Source: an uncultured Agromyces sp.
GTDB taxonomy: Bacteria > Actinomycetota > Actinomycetes > Actinomycetales > Microbacteriaceae
Direction of reading: 5' to 3'
NCBI GenBank assembly: GCA_913053875.1
Contig: CAJXGN010000005.1
Span: 124,001-188,000, forward strand
Length of the DNA: 64,000 bases
Both the position numbers and the translations under genes were made by a program. The notes below the pieces were generated by a model. It had not been told where the DNA came from. It saw only the letters and a list, made by a program, of their open reading frames with translations, and ran no database searches. Of this stretch, positions 27,716 to 37,961 are shown one piece after another (the stretch's first letter is position 1; each line of letters starts with the position of its first letter).

Positions 27716-28642
27716 ATGCCCGAGCTGCCCGAGGTCGAGGTCGTCCGGGCGGGCCTCGCACCGGCCGTCACCGGTTCCCGCGTGCTCGGCGTGGAGGTGT
27801 TCGAGCCGCGTTCGCTGCGACGGCACGACCCGACGTCGGGTGCGTTCGACGAACTCCTCACGGGCGCCCGCATCGAGGCGGCGGCGCGGCGCGGCAAGTT
27901 CCTCTGGATGCCGCTCGACACGGGGCGCGCCCTGCTCGCGCACCTCGGCATGAGCGGCCAACTGCTGCTGCGCACGCCCGATGCGCCCCTCGTGCCGCTG
28001 CTGCGTGCGCGCATCCACGTCGCATCGCCCGCGCACGGCGACCTCGCCGTCGACTTCGTCGACCAGCGCATCTTCGGCTCGCTCGCGGTCGAGCGCATGG
28101 TCGAGACCGGCGACGGCGCGCCTGCGGGCTTCTCGGGCGAGGCGGGCGAGACGGATGCCCCGTGGCGCACGCGCCTCCCGGTGCCCGTCGCGCACATCGC
28201 CCGCGACCCGCTCGATCCGGCGTTCGACGACCGCCGGTTCCTCGCCGCGCTCGCGACCCGCCGCACGGGCGTCAAGCGCGCCCTGCTCGACCAGAACCTG
28301 GTCAGCGGCATCGGCAACATCTACGCCGACGAGGCACTCTGGGCGGCGCGCGTGCACTACGACGAGCCGTCGAACGCCGTCGGGCCGCGCCGGTCTCGGC
28401 GCCTGCTCGCGGCCGTGCGCGAGGTGTTCGAGCGCGCCCTGGCCGAGGGTGGCACGAGCTTCGACGCCCAGTACGTCAACGTCAACGGGGCATCCGGCTA
28501 CTTCGCCCACTCGCTCAACGCCTACGGGCAGCAGGGCCGCCCGTGCCCGCGCTGCGGCACCCTCATCGTGCGCGAGCAGTTCATGAACCGCTCGTCGCAC
28601 CGCTGCCCGCGCTGCCAGCGGCGCCCGCGCGCGTCGGGCTGA
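27716..28642 (+). CDS. mutM: Formamidopyrimidine-DNA glycosylase
   Basis: 308 residues. MutM removes 8-oxoguanine and formamidopyrimidines and nicks the strand. The N-terminus MPELPEVE supplies the catalytic proline (after Met removal) and the glutamate, ARRGKFLWM holds the conserved lysine (about 61), NIYADEALW is the helix-two-turn-helix, and the C-terminal zinc finger is CPRCGT...CPRCQR. The 3' end overlaps a convergent GNAT gene by 62 bases, covering the zinc-finger codons. rnc-mutM-smc-ftsY-ffh is a common actinobacterial order. Confidence 0.96.
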   Translation: MPELPEVEVVRAGLAPAVTGSRVLGVEVFEPRSLRRHDPTSGAFDELLTGARIEAAARRGKFLWMPLDTGRALLAHLGMSGQLLLRTPDAPLVPLLRARIHVASPAHGDLAVDFVDQRIFGSLAVERMVETGDGAPAGFSGEAGETDAPWRTRLPVPVAHIARDPLDPAFDDRRFLAALATRRTGVKRALLDQNLVSGIGNIYADEALWAARVHYDEPSNAVGPRRSRRLLAAVREVFERALAEGGTSFDAQYVNVNGASGYFAHSLNAYGQQGRPCPRCGTLIVREQFMNRSSHRCPRCQRRPRASG

Positions 28643-29717
28643 CGTCGTCGGCGCGCCCGTGGCCGCCGCCCGCCTCGACGCGCCGCTGCCACGCGGCGGA
28701 GTAGGCCGCGGTGCGGAATCCGAGCGCGATGTTGATCGCGAGCATGTGCTCGTTCTCGTCGGCGTTCCAGGTGTAGATGCGCGTGCGTTCGGGGGCGTGC
28801 TCGGCCAGGGCCCGGTGGTTCGCCTGCTTGACCCGCATGCCGAGCCCGCGACCACGGTGCGCGGCGACGACCAGGGTGTCGCCCTGGTAGGCGCAGGCCT
28901 TGTCGTGGGGCAGCTCGAGCTCCGTGTACCCGGCCACGTCACCGTCGTCGGCCACCGCCGCGGCGACGAGCAGCCCGTCGCCCGACTCGCGGCGCTGCGC
29001 CTCGAAGGTGCGCACGCGCGCGGCGTCCCAGTGCTCGGGGTCGATCGTGAGGTCCGCGGCCGGTACGTCGAGCGCCATGCGGGTCTTCGCCGCAGCGTAC
29101 GCGTCGACCAGCTCGTCGGGTGCGTGGCCGATCCACGTGACGAGCCGGTAGCCGGGAACCGGTTCGGGCTCGGGCACCGCGACGCCGGCGAGGTCGAGCA
29201 CGCTCATGCGCTCGATCTGCCCGAGCGCGTAGCCGTGGCGGGTGAAGAAGGCGGCGCGCGGGTCGGCGGCCGGCACGACGGCGTCGCCGACGGATGCCGC
29301 GAGGCGGGGTCCGCCCAGCTCGAGCGTCGACGCGGGGTGGTCGCTCCAGCTGATGAGCACCCGCCGACCCGCGTCCAGCGCGATGCGTTCGCACTCGGCG
29401 AGCAGCCACGAGCCGATGCCGCGTCGGCGCTGCGCGGCCGGCACGACGGCGTACACGATCGCGGTCTCGGCGTCGTCGCCCGCCTCCCACTCCACGACCG
29501 CGGCGCCCACGGCGTCGTCCCCGTCGAGCGCGAGCAGCGGGATGCGGCGCACGTACCCCGAGCGGAACCGCGGCAGCACGGTTCGCGCGTCCTGCGTGAG
29601 GTCGTCGTTGCCCCAGAGGTCCGCCTCGACCTCGCGCATGAGCTCGACGTACCGCTCGAAGTGCGCCGCACCGCGGGTGCCGAGGCGTTCGGGCACGTGC
29701 ACCCGTTCGATCCGCAT
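28581..29717 (-). CDS. GNAT-family N-acetyltransferase with two GNAT domains
   Basis: 378 residues. Two GNAT folds are seen: an N-terminal one with the acetyl-CoA loop [10 protein letters not shown] (about residue 95) and a C-terminal one with [11 protein letters not shown] (about 295), followed by [18 protein letters not shown], a typical GNAT end. The acceptor is unknown. After about residue 345 the chain becomes Gly/Ala/Ser-rich; these codons are antisense to the mutM zinc finger, so the tail may be non-functional run-on. A GCAGGA site lies about four bases before the ATG. It is divergent from smc. Confidence 0.87.
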   Translation of the reverse strand: MRIERVHVPERLGTRGAAHFERYVELMREVEADLWGNDDLTQDARTVLPRFRSGYVRRIPLLALDGDDAVGAAVVEWEAGDDAETAIVYAVVPAAQRRRGIGSWLLAECERIALDAGRRVLISWSDHPASTLELGGPRLAASVGDAVVPAADPRAAFFTRHGYALGQIERMSVLDLAGVAVPEPEPVPGYRLVTWIGHAPDELVDAYAAAKTRMALDVPAADLTIDPEHWDAARVRTFEAQRRESGDGLLVAAAVADDGDVAGYTELELPHDKACAYQGDTLVVAAHRGRGLGMRVKQANHRALAEHAPERTRIYTWNADENEHMLAINIALGFRTAAYSAAWQRRVEAGGGHGRADDVSPTRAGAAGSAGSGATSGS

Positions 29718-29795
29718 CGATCCTGCTCCGAATCCGCCGCGCGAGTGCGCAGCCGACGAGCCTACCGCCTGCGTGGTTCGCGGGGAAGAGTCCGG

Positions 29796-29801
29796 TACCG
29801 T
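29796..29801 (+). promoter_or_regulatory. -10 box TACCGT for smc
   Basis: TACCGT lies 55 bases before the smc GTG in the divergent GNAT/smc gap (29718-29856). A reverse-strand TAGGCT (about 29759-29764) may serve the GNAT gene. Both are matches by eye only. Confidence 0.35.
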
Positions 29802-29856
29802 AGTCGCGGGCGATCCGCGGGCCGGTCGGGTCGCCGTTCGTCAACGGGGGAACCAC

Positions 29857-32800
29857 GTGTACCTGAAGAGCCTGACCCTCAAGGGGTTCAAGTCCTTCGC
29901 ACAGCCCACCGTCTTCGCGTTCGAGCCGGGCGTCACCTGCGTCGTCGGGCCGAACGGATCCGGCAAGTCCAACGTCGTCGACGCCCTCGCCTGGGTCATG
30001 GGCGAGCAGGGCGCGAAGACGCTTCGCGGCGGCAAGATGGAGGACGTCATCTTCGCCGGCACCTCGAGCCGCGGGCCACTCGGTCGCGCCGAGGTCGCGC
30101 TCACGATCGACAACAGCGACGGCGCGCTGCCGATCGAGTACACCGAGGTGCAGATCAGCCGCACGCTGTTCCGCAACGGCACGAGCGAGTACGCCATCAA
30201 CGGCGAGGCGTGCCGCCTGCTCGACGTGCAGGAGCTGCTGAGCGACTCCGGCCTCGGCCGCGAGATGCACGTCATCGTGGGGCAGGGCCAGCTCGACAAC
30301 GTGCTGCACGCGAGCGCCGACGACCGGCGCGGCTTCATCGAGGAGGCCGCGGGCATCCTGAAGCACCGGCGTCGCAAGGAGAAGACCCTCCGCAAGCTCG
30401 ACGCGATGGAGACCAACCTCACCCGCCTGTCCGACCTGGCGGGCGAGATCCGCCGGCAGCTGAAGCCGCTCGGCCGACAGGCCGAGGTCGCACGCCAGGC
30501 GCAGTCGATCGCCGCGATCGTGCGGGATGCCCGTGCGCGACTGCTCGCCGACGAGGTGGTCGGCCTGCGCCGCACGCTCGACGCGCACTCGCGCACCGAG
30601 GCGGAACGGCACTCCGAGCGGCTCGTGCTGCAGGACCAGCTCGAGCAGCGTCAGGCGCGCGTGACCCGCCTCGAGCAGGCGCAGCAGTCGGTCGCGGTCG
30701 ACGACGCCCGCCGGGTCGAGTTCGGCCTCGAGCAGGCGCAGGAGCGACTGCGCGGGCTGCACACGCTCGCGAACCAGCGCCTCGCACTGCTCGGGCGGGA
30801 CGGCGACGAGCCGGATGCCGCCCCCACCGTCTCGCAGGCGGCCATCGACGAGGCACGAGCCGAGCTCGAGCGGGTCCAGGAGGCCGTCGCGACCGCCGCC
30901 TCGGGGCTCGAGCAGGCGCAGCAGGCCACGGTCGCCGCACGCCGCGCGCTCGATGCCACCGACGAGGACGTCGCCGCCCAGAGCGCCGCCGTCTCGCGCT
31001 ACGACCTCGAGCTCGCCGCCTTGTCGGGCCGCGCCGACACCGCAGCGTCGCGGCTCGCGACCGTGCGCGGTGAGGTGCTCCGGCAGGAGAACGCGCTGGC
31101 CGCGGCATCCGACCGTGCGGCCGCCGCGGCGACTGCGCTGGCCGAGCTGGAGTCGACCGCATCGCTGAGCCAGGACGGCGAGACCGACCTCGACGAGGCG
31201 TACGAGCTCGCCCAGGCCGCGGTGTTCGAGGCCGAGGGCGAGATCGAGCGCATCCGCGAGGGCCTGCACGAGCGCGAGCGCGAGCGCGACGCGCTCACGG
31301 CGAAGGTCGGCGCGCTCTCCCTCGCGCTCGACCAGCGCGACGGGTCCGCCGCACTGGTCGAGGCGGGTCGCGACGGCGTGCGCGGCCTGCTCGCCGAGCA
31401 CGTCCACGTGCAGCCCGGCTACGAGGCCGCGATCGCGGCCGCGCTGGGCACGCTCACCGACGCGGTGCTGGCCGACGATCGCGACGCCGCGCTCGATGCG
31501 CTCGCGCACGCGCGCACGCACGACCTCGGACGTGTCGAGCTCGCGATCGCGGAGACCGTGCCCGTCGCCGCACCGGTCGCGGTCGACGGGCTGACGCCGG
31601 CGGCATCCGTCGTTACCGCCCCGCCCGGGGTCGCCGCGCTGCTCGCGCAGACGGTGATCGCCGACGACGTGGACGCCGCCCGCGCCGCCGCTGGCGCGCT
31701 CGACGCCGACGACGTGACGGTCGTCACGCGCGACGGCGACGTGATCGGCCGCTACGTCATCCGCGGCGGATCGGGCGAGGGCCGCAGCCGAATCGAGCTG
31801 ATCGCCGAGCGCGACGCCGCCGACGCCCGGCTCGGGGAAGTGCGTTCCGAGCTGGAGCGACGCCGGTTCGAGCTCGCCGAGCAGCGCTCCGCGCACGAGA
31901 CGGCGAAGCAGCAGTCGGCGCAGGCGCTCACGGCGCTGCGCGAGTACGACGCGCAGCTCGCCGCACAGACCGAGCGCCTGAACAAGGCCCGAGTCACCGC
32001 CGACGCGGCCGCCGCAGAGACCGAGCGCCTCGCCGAGTCGGCCCGCACCTCCGCCGAGCGCGTCGCCGAGGCCGAGCAGGCGTCCACCGACGCGAAGGCG
32101 GCCCTCGAGCAGGCGCGCGCGACGCCGCGCCCCGTGCTCGACCTCACGGCCCGCGACGCGGGTGCCGCGGCCCTCGAAGCCGCGCGCGAGGGCGAGGTCG
32201 AGGCTCGCCTCGCGCTCGAGACCGCGCGTGAACGCGTGCGCAGCGAGCAGGCGCGCATCGCGTCGCTCGAGCGACGGCGGGAGGCCGAGCGGCGCCAGGC
32301 CGAGGAGGCCGCGCGCCGGGCCGTCATCCGCCGCCGCCAATACGAGGCCGCCCGCGGGGTGGCCGACGCGCTGCCGGCCGTGCTCGCCGCCGTCGACGCG
32401 TCCGTGTCCGAGGCGCGCATCCGCCTGGCCCGCGCCGAAGACGAGCGACGCGGCCAGAACGAGGAGCTCAACGCGCTGCGCCGCGACGAGGCGAGCGTGC
32501 GCGAGCGCCTGCAGTCGATCACCGAGGACGTGCACGGACTCGAGCTGCAGATCTACGAGAAGAAGCTGCACGTGTCGTCGCTGCTCGAGCGCGCGCAGTC
32601 GGAGCTGGGCCTCGCCGAGGGCGTGCTGGTCGACGAGTACGGCCCCGACCAGCCGGTGCCGAGCGACGAGGAGGACGGCGAGGACGCCCCGTTCGACCGC
32701 GCGGTGCAGCAGCGCCGGCTGAAGGGCGCCGAGCGCATGCTCGCACAGCTCGGCCGCGTCAACCCGCTCGCGCTCGAGGAGTTCGCGGCGCTCGAGCAGC

Positions 32801-33360
32801 GGCACGCGTTCCTCACCGAGCAGCTCGCCGACCTCACGAAGACCCGGGCCGACCTCATCACGATCATCGAGGAGATCGACCGCAAGATGGTCTCGATCTT
32901 CGAGGCCGCGTTCGAGGACACCAGGGCCGCGTTCGGCGAGGTGTTCCCGGTGCTCTTCCCGGGCGGTACGGGCAGCATCTCCCTGACCGACCCCGACGAC
33001 CTGCTGTCGAGCGGCATCGAGGTCTCGGTGAAGCCCGCGGGCAAGAAGATCGAGCGGCTCTCGCTCCTCTCGGGCGGCGAGCGCTCGCTCGCCGCGGTCG
33101 CGCTGCTCATCGCGATCTTCAAGGCGCGCCCCAGCCCGTTCTACATCCTCGACGAGGTCGAGGCGGCGCTCGACGACGCGAACCTCGGGCGCCTCCTCAC
33201 GGTCATCGAGGAGCTGCGCGACGACAGCCAGCTCATCGTCATCACGCACCAGAAGCGCACGATGGAGATCGCCGACGCGCTCTACGGCGTCTCGATGCGG
33301 CAGGACGGCGTCTCCGCCGTCGTCGGCCAGCGCGTGCGCGAGGAGCTCGCGAGCGCCTGA
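29857..33360 (+). CDS. smc: Chromosome segregation protein SMC
   Basis: 1167 residues, standard SMC length. SMC dimers with ScpAB extrude DNA loops and organise the chromosome. The N-terminal head has Walker A GPNGSGKSN (about residue 32). Long coiled coils flank a hinge at about 510-650 (LLAEHVHVQPGYEAAIAAALG). The C-terminal head holds the ABC signature LSGGERSLAAVAL and Walker B ILDEVEAALDD. The GTG at 29857 gives the family N-terminus MYLKSLTLKGFKSF and follows a G-rich site; the frame is open upstream but antisense to the GNAT gene. ftsY follows after 52 bases. Confidence 0.97.
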   Translation: MYLKSLTLKGFKSFAQPTVFAFEPGVTCVVGPNGSGKSNVVDALAWVMGEQGAKTLRGGKMEDVIFAGTSSRGPLGRAEVALTIDNSDGALPIEYTEVQISRTLFRNGTSEYAINGEACRLLDVQELLSDSGLGREMHVIVGQGQLDNVLHASADDRRGFIEEAAGILKHRRRKEKTLRKLDAMETNLTRLSDLAGEIRRQLKPLGRQAEVARQAQSIAAIVRDARARLLADEVVGLRRTLDAHSRTEAERHSERLVLQDQLEQRQARVTRLEQAQQSVAVDDARRVEFGLEQAQERLRGLHTLANQRLALLGRDGDEPDAAPTVSQAAIDEARAELERVQEAVATAASGLEQAQQATVAARRALDATDEDVAAQSAAVSRYDLELAALSGRADTAASRLATVRGEVLRQENALAAASDRAAAAATALAELESTASLSQDGETDLDEAYELAQAAVFEAEGEIERIREGLHERERERDALTAKVGALSLALDQRDGSAALVEAGRDGVRGLLAEHVHVQPGYEAAIAAALGTLTDAVLADDRDAALDALAHARTHDLGRVELAIAETVPVAAPVAVDGLTPAASVVTAPPGVAALLAQTVIADDVDAARAAAGALDADDVTVVTRDGDVIGRYVIRGGSGEGRSRIELIAERDAADARLGEVRSELERRRFELAEQRSAHETAKQQSAQALTALREYDAQLAAQTERLNKARVTADAAAAETERLAESARTSAERVAEAEQASTDAKAALEQARATPRPVLDLTARDAGAAALEAAREGEVEARLALETARERVRSEQARIASLERRREAERRQAEEAARRAVIRRRQYEAARGVADALPAVLAAVDASVSEARIRLARAEDERRGQNEELNALRRDEASVRERLQSITEDVHGLELQIYEKKLHVSSLLERAQSELGLAEGVLVDEYGPDQPVPSDEEDGEDAPFDRAVQQRRLKGAERMLAQLGRVNPLALEEFAALEQRHAFLTEQLADLTKTRADLITIIEEIDRKMVSIFEAAFEDTRAAFGEVFPVLFPGGTGSISLTDPDDLLSSGIEVSVKPAGKKIERLSLLSGGERSLAAVALLIAIFKARPSPFYILDEVEAALDDANLGRLLTVIEELRDDSQLIVITHQKRTMEIADALYGVSMRQDGVSAVVGQRVREELASA

Positions 33361-33399
33361 CGCAGGTCGACCCCGCCCGACCGCACGTCCACGAGACCG

Positions 33400-33405
33400 T
33401 AGGCT
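33400..33405 (+). promoter_or_regulatory. -10 box TAGGCT of ftsY
   Basis: TAGGCT ends seven bases before the ftsY ATG. No ribosome-binding site lies between them, which fits a leaderless transcript. Confidence 0.5.
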
Positions 33406-33412
33406 GTTCGAC

Positions 33413-34291
33413 ATGGCAGAACGCGCATCCTGGTCGCTCGGTTCGCGGCTCCGGAACGTCTTCCAGGCGAGGGTCATCGACGAGGACACGTGGGACGACC
33501 TCGAGACCGCCCTGATCACCGCCGACTTCGGGCCCGACCTCACCGAGGAGATCGTCGAGCACCTGCAGGCGCAGGTCGAGCGGTATCGCACGACCGACCC
33601 GAGGGACGTGCAGCGGATGCTCCGCGAGACCATCGAGGAACGGCTGTCGAAGTACGACCCCACCCTGCGCCTCAGCGAGCGGCCCGCGGTCGTGCTGGTC
33701 GTGGGAGTGAACGGCGTCGGCAAGACGACGACCATCGGCAAGTTCGCTCGCTTCCTCGGCACCTACGGGCGCAGCGTCGTCGTCGGCGCCGCCGACACGT
33801 TCCGCGCGGCGGCGGTCGACCAGCTCGCGACCTGGGCCGAGCGCGCGGGCGCCCAGGTGGTGCGCCCCGAGCGCGAGGGGCAGGATCCGGCGGCGGTCGC
33901 GTTCCAGACCGTCGAGCGCGCCAAGCGCGACGGCATCGAGATCGTGCTCATCGACACCGCCGGTCGCCTCCAGACCAAGGGCGGGCTCATGGACGAGCTC
34001 GCGAAGGTGCGTCGCGTGGTCGAGAAGCAGGCGCCGGTCGCCGAGGTGCTGCTCGTGCTCGACGCGACGACGGGCCAGAACGGCCTCGCGCAGGCACAGG
34101 CGTTCATCGAGCACGCGGGCGTGACCGGCCTCGTCATCACCAAGCTCGACGGGTCGGCCAAGGGCGGCTTCGTGCTCAACGTGCAGGACCGCACGGGCCT
34201 GCCGATCAAGCTCATCGGCCAGGGCGAGGGCATCGGCGACCTCACGGGCTTCACCCCGCACGTCTTCGCCCAGAACCTCATCGGCGAGTAG
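33413..34291 (+). CDS. ftsY: Signal recognition particle receptor FtsY (NG domain only)
   Basis: 292 residues. FtsY is the SRP receptor GTPase that docks ribosome-nascent chain complexes to the translocon. The N domain (about 1-85) and G domain carry G1 GVNGVGKTTT, the DTFRAAA insertion-box start, G3 DTAGR and G4 TKLDG. There is no long acidic A domain and no N-terminal membrane helix such as many FtsY proteins have, so membrane targeting must use the short N-terminal amphipathic helix (SWSLGSRLRNVFQ). Start supported by a TAGGCT box seven bases upstream. Confidence 0.95.
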   Translation: MAERASWSLGSRLRNVFQARVIDEDTWDDLETALITADFGPDLTEEIVEHLQAQVERYRTTDPRDVQRMLRETIEERLSKYDPTLRLSERPAVVLVVGVNGVGKTTTIGKFARFLGTYGRSVVVGAADTFRAAAVDQLATWAERAGAQVVRPEREGQDPAAVAFQTVERAKRDGIEIVLIDTAGRLQTKGGLMDELAKVRRVVEKQAPVAEVLLVLDATTGQNGLAQAQAFIEHAGVTGLVITKLDGSAKGGFVLNVQDRTGLPIKLIGQGEGIGDLTGFTPHVFAQNLIGE

Positions 34292-34312
34292 CGTCTGACG
34301 CAGGGGGTGGAG

Positions 34313-34807
34313 ATGTCCATCGAGCACGAGTACTTCGGGATCGTCGGCGGGGACGGCGGGTCCTACTGGTCGGAGGTCGTCGACTGCGGCGACCAGCAGG
34401 TGGAGGTCGTGCTGCAGGCCGACGGCGACGAGCTGGCCGCCGACGCGCTGGACGTGGCGGCGGGCATGATCAGCGGCATCGAGGACCTCGATGCCGACGT
34501 GCGCGAGGCGTTCGTGGCCGAGCTCGCCCGTGCGTCGACGCCGACCGCGCAGTTCCTCGCGCTCGTGCAGGAGACGCTCGAGCCGGAGGAGATCGAGGAC
34601 GCGATCGCGCGTGAGTCGGGCGATCGCGAGATCGACATCCTGCGGTCGCTCGTGCTCGAACGGGTCGAGTTCCGGCCCGCGAACGGCGGCGAGGACGAGG
34701 CGTTCGCGGTGTTCGAGTACTCGTTCGCCGCGGACGAGTCCGACGCACGGCTGCTCGCGTCGGTGGACCGCGACTCCGACGTCGTCGAGGTGCTGCTCGA
34801 GGACTGA
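34313..34807 (+). CDS. Small acidic protein of unknown function between ftsY and ffh
   Basis: 164 residues with a strongly acidic composition and no signal peptide or membrane helix. I do not recognise the family with confidence; a DUF2004-type assignment is possible. The N-terminus MSIEHEYFGIVGGDGG reads like a beta-strand start, and the middle is helical and Glu/Asp rich. AGGGGG at 34302-34307 is five bases before the ATG at 34313; a GTG at 34307 is an in-frame alternative. It lies 21 bases after ftsY and 47 before ffh, so the two SRP GTPases flank it. A targeting link is only positional. Confidence 0.72.
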   Translation: MSIEHEYFGIVGGDGGSYWSEVVDCGDQQVEVVLQADGDELAADALDVAAGMISGIEDLDADVREAFVAELARASTPTAQFLALVQETLEPEEIEDAIARESGDREIDILRSLVLERVEFRPANGGEDEAFAVFEYSFAADESDARLLASVDRDSDVVEVLLED

Positions 34808-34838
34808 GCCCGGGGCGAGGGCGGGCGGATGCCTCGCG

Positions 34839-34844
34839 TAGACT
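34839..34844 (+). promoter_or_regulatory. -10 box TAGACT of ffh
   Basis: TAGACT lies ten bases before the ffh ATG, giving a very short or absent 5' leader. The same hexamer recurs before lepB, frr and the transglycosylase-like gene. Confidence 0.5.
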
Positions 34845-34854
34845 TGCACCCACC

Positions 34855-36432
34855 ATGGCTACCTTCGGAACCCTGTCCGACCGTCTTGCCGAGACGTTCA
34901 AGAACCTCCGCACCAAGGGCAAGCTGTCCGCGGCCGACGTCGACGGCACCGTCCGCGAGATCCGCCGCGCGCTGCTCGAGGCCGACGTGGCGCTGCCCGT
35001 CGTCAAGGAGTTCACCGCGACGGTGCGCGAGCGCGCGCTCGGCGACGAGGTCAGCCGGGCGCTGAACCCCGCCCAGCAGGTCGTGCAGATCGTCAACGAG
35101 GAGCTCGTCGGCATCCTCGGCGGCCAGCAGCGCCGACTGCAGTTCGCGAAGACCCCGCCGACCGTGATCATGCTCGCGGGCCTCCAGGGCGCCGGAAAGA
35201 CGACGCTCGCGGGCAAGCTCGCGAAGTGGCTCAAGAAGGACGGCCACACGCCGATGCTCGTGGCCGCCGACCTCCAGCGCCCCAACGCGGTCAACCAGCT
35301 CCAGGTGGTCGGCGAGCAGGCGGGCGTCACCGTGTTCGCCCCCGAGCCCGGCAACGGCGTCGGCGACCCGGTGAAGGTCGCCAAGGACGCCGTCGCGCAG
35401 GCCACGCGCGCCCAGCACGACACCGTCATCATCGACACCGCGGGTCGCCTGGGCGTCGACGCGGAGCTCATGAAGCAGGCCGCGAACATCCGCAAGGCGA
35501 CGAACCCCGACGAGGTGCTGTTCGTCATCGACGCCATGATCGGCCAGGACGCGGTCGCGACCGCCAAGGCGTTCCAGGAGGGTGTCGACTTCACGGGCGT
35601 CGTGCTGTCGAAGCTCGACGGCGACGCGCGCGGCGGTGCCGCGCTCTCCGTGGCATCCGTCACCGGGCGTCCCATCATCTTCGCGTCCACCGGCGAGGGC
35701 CTCGACGACTTCGAGCCGTTCCACCCCGACCGCATGGCGAGCCGCATCCTCGACCTCGGCGACATCCTCACGCTCATCGAGCAGGCCCAGCAGGCCTTCG
35801 ACGAGGAGGAGGCGGCCAAGGTCGCCGAGAAGATCGCGAGCGAGCAGTTCACGCTCGACGACTTCCTCAAGCAGATGCAGCAGCTGCGCGGCGCCGGGAA
35901 CATCAAGAAGATGATGGGCATGCTGCCGGGCATGGGCTCGATGAAGCAGCAGCTCGACGACTTCGACGAGCGCGAGATCGTGCGCACCGAGGCGATCATC
36001 CAGTCGATGACCCCGGCCGAGCGCACCAACCCGAAGCTGCTCAACGGATCGCGTCGCCTGCGCATCGCCAAGGGCTCGGGCATGACCGTGACCGACGTGA
36101 ACCAGCTCGTGCAGCGCTTCGAGCAGGCCGCGAAGATGATGAAGACCGTCGCACGGGGCGGCACGCCGCAGATCCCGGGCATGGGTCCCATGCCGGGCGG
36201 CGGCGGCCACGGCCAGGGCAAGCGCAAGAAGGGCGGCAAGAAGCCGCAAGGCTCGCGCTCGGGCAACCCGGCCAAGCGCGCCGCCGAGAACGCCGCGATC
36301 GCGGAGGGCCGCTCGGCCGCGCCGTCGGCCGCGCCGACCGGATCCGGCTTCGGCCTCGGCGGCGGCGGTGCGCAGGGCGCGCCGTCGGAGGAGGAGCTGC
36401 AGGCGCTGCAGAAGTTCCTCGGTCGCGGCTGA
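34855..36432 (+). CDS. ffh: Signal recognition particle protein Ffh (SRP54)
   Basis: 525 residues. Ffh binds signal sequences and 4.5S RNA and delivers nascent membrane proteins to FtsY. The N domain is followed by the G domain with G1 GLQGAGKTT (about residue 107), DTAGRLG and [10 protein letters not shown]. The methionine-rich M domain (about 330-440, [15 protein letters not shown]) holds the RNA-binding site. The C-terminus beyond it is a Gly/Lys-rich extension (about 445-525) longer than in E. coli and likely disordered. Start codon follows a TAGACT box. Confidence 0.97.
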   Translation: MATFGTLSDRLAETFKNLRTKGKLSAADVDGTVREIRRALLEADVALPVVKEFTATVRERALGDEVSRALNPAQQVVQIVNEELVGILGGQQRRLQFAKTPPTVIMLAGLQGAGKTTLAGKLAKWLKKDGHTPMLVAADLQRPNAVNQLQVVGEQAGVTVFAPEPGNGVGDPVKVAKDAVAQATRAQHDTVIIDTAGRLGVDAELMKQAANIRKATNPDEVLFVIDAMIGQDAVATAKAFQEGVDFTGVVLSKLDGDARGGAALSVASVTGRPIIFASTGEGLDDFEPFHPDRMASRILDLGDILTLIEQAQQAFDEEEAAKVAEKIASEQFTLDDFLKQMQQLRGAGNIKKMMGMLPGMGSMKQQLDDFDEREIVRTEAIIQSMTPAERTNPKLLNGSRRLRIAKGSGMTVTDVNQLVQRFEQAAKMMKTVARGGTPQIPGMGPMPGGGGHGQGKRKKGGKKPQGSRSGNPAKRAAENAAIAEGRSAAPSAAPTGSGFGLGGGGAQGAPSEEELQALQKFLGRG

Positions 36433-36517
36433 GGCGCGTCGAGCAGATGATGACGGGTCCGGCCCACGGCCCACGGTGTGCTCCGGGGGGAGCCGGTCCC
36501 GAAGGAGGGGGCAGCAG

Positions 36518-37951
36518 ATGACCATGCAGAGTGCCGACTACCGCGAGAGCGGGCTCGACTTCGGCCGCGACTTCGTGTTCGGCTCGGCCACGGCGTCGTA
36601 CCAGATCGAGGGCGCGGTGCGCGAGGACGGCCGCGGCCCGTCGATCTGGGACACCTTCAGCCACACGCCGGGCAAGGTCTGGAACGGCGATACCGGCGAC
36701 GTTGCCTGCGACCACTACCACCGGGTCGAGGAGGACCTCGACCTCATGCAGCAGCTGGGGCTCGAGTCGTACCGATTCTCGATCGCGTGGCCGCGCATCC
36801 AGCCGACCGGCACCGGGCCCGCGAACGAGGCGGGTCTCGCGTTCTACGACAGGCTCGTCGACGGGCTGCTTGCCCGGGGCATCCGCCCGATCGCGACCCT
36901 GTACCACTGGGACCTGCCGCAGCCGCTCGAGGACGCCGGCGGATGGACCAGCCGCGAGACCTCGTTCGCCTTCGCCGAGTACGCCCGCATCGTCGGCGAG
37001 CGCCTGGGCGACCGCGTGCAGATGTGGACCACGCTCAACGAGCCCTGGTGCTCGGCGTACCTCGGCTACGGCTCGGGTGCGCACGCGCCCGGCCGCACCG
37101 ACGGCGCCGCGGCGCTCGCGGCCGTGCACCACCTGAACCTCGCGCACGGGCTCGCGGTCCAGGCGCTGCGCGAGGTCGTCACCAACGACCCCGAGTTCTC
37201 GATCACGCTCAACCTCCACGTCGTGCGCCCCGACGGCCCGACCGGCGCCGAGGCGGCGCGGCGCATCGACGGGCTCGCCAACCGCGTGTTCCTCGACCCG
37301 ATGCTGCGCGGGACGTACCCGGCCGATGTCATGGAGGACACGGCCGGCGTCACCGACTGGTCGTTCGTGCACGACGGCGACCTCGAGCAGATCCACCAGC
37401 CGGTCGACCTCATCGGCGTGAACTACTACTCGACCGTGACCGTGCGCATGTGGGACGGCACGGGGGAGAAGGTCGTCGCCGACGGCCACAAGGACATGGG
37501 CGGCACCGCGTGGCCGGGCGCCGACGACGTCGAGTTCCTCGTGCAGCCGGGACCGTACACCGCGATGGGCTGGAACATCGACCCCTCGGGCCTCGAGGAC
37601 CTGCTGTTCTCGCTGCACGAGCAGTTCCCCGGCACGCCGCTCATGGTCACCGAGAACGGCGCGGCGTTCGACGACGAGGTCGTCGACGGCGGCGACGGGC
37701 CGCGCGTGCACGACGACGACCGCATCGACTACCTGCGCCGGCACTTCACGGCGGCCCACCGCGCGAGGGCGCGCGGCGTCGACCTGCGCGGCTACCAGGT
37801 GTGGTCGCTCATGGACAACTTCGAGTGGGGCTACGGGTACTCGAAGCGGTTCGGCATCGTGCGCGTCGACTACGACACGCTCGAGCGCATCCCGAAGGAC
37901 AGCGCACGCTGGTACGCGGAGCTCATCCGCACGCGCCGCATCCCCGGCTGA
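36518..37951 (+). CDS. GH1 family beta-glucosidase
   Basis: 477 residues. Glycoside hydrolase family 1 (beta-glucosidase type), a (beta/alpha)8 barrel with retaining mechanism. The acid/base is Glu175 in TLNEPW and the nucleophile Glu379 in VTENGAAF. The N-terminal family signature [15 protein letters not shown] is complete, and the C-terminal [18 protein letters not shown] aglycone/substrate segment is intact. No signal peptide, so it hydrolyses imported oligoglucosides in the cytosol. AGGAGGGG ends seven bases before the ATG. It has no adjacent sugar transporter or LacI regulator, which is unusual for GH1 genes. Confidence 0.95.
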   Translation: MTMQSADYRESGLDFGRDFVFGSATASYQIEGAVREDGRGPSIWDTFSHTPGKVWNGDTGDVACDHYHRVEEDLDLMQQLGLESYRFSIAWPRIQPTGTGPANEAGLAFYDRLVDGLLARGIRPIATLYHWDLPQPLEDAGGWTSRETSFAFAEYARIVGERLGDRVQMWTTLNEPWCSAYLGYGSGAHAPGRTDGAAALAAVHHLNLAHGLAVQALREVVTNDPEFSITLNLHVVRPDGPTGAEAARRIDGLANRVFLDPMLRGTYPADVMEDTAGVTDWSFVHDGDLEQIHQPVDLIGVNYYSTVTVRMWDGTGEKVVADGHKDMGGTAWPGADDVEFLVQPGPYTAMGWNIDPSGLEDLLFSLHEQFPGTPLMVTENGAAFDDEVVDGGDGPRVHDDDRIDYLRRHFTAAHRARARGVDLRGYQVWSLMDNFEWGYGYSKRFGIVRVDYDTLERIPKDSARWYAELIRTRRIPG

Positions 37952-37961
37952 CCGGCGCGGC

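Noticed and set aside
28939-33762. A 1607-codon open frame on the minus strand across smc and ftsY
   Set aside because: Its codons are the antisense shadow of GC-rich coding; it has no recognisable domain and smc and ftsY on the plus strand are complete.
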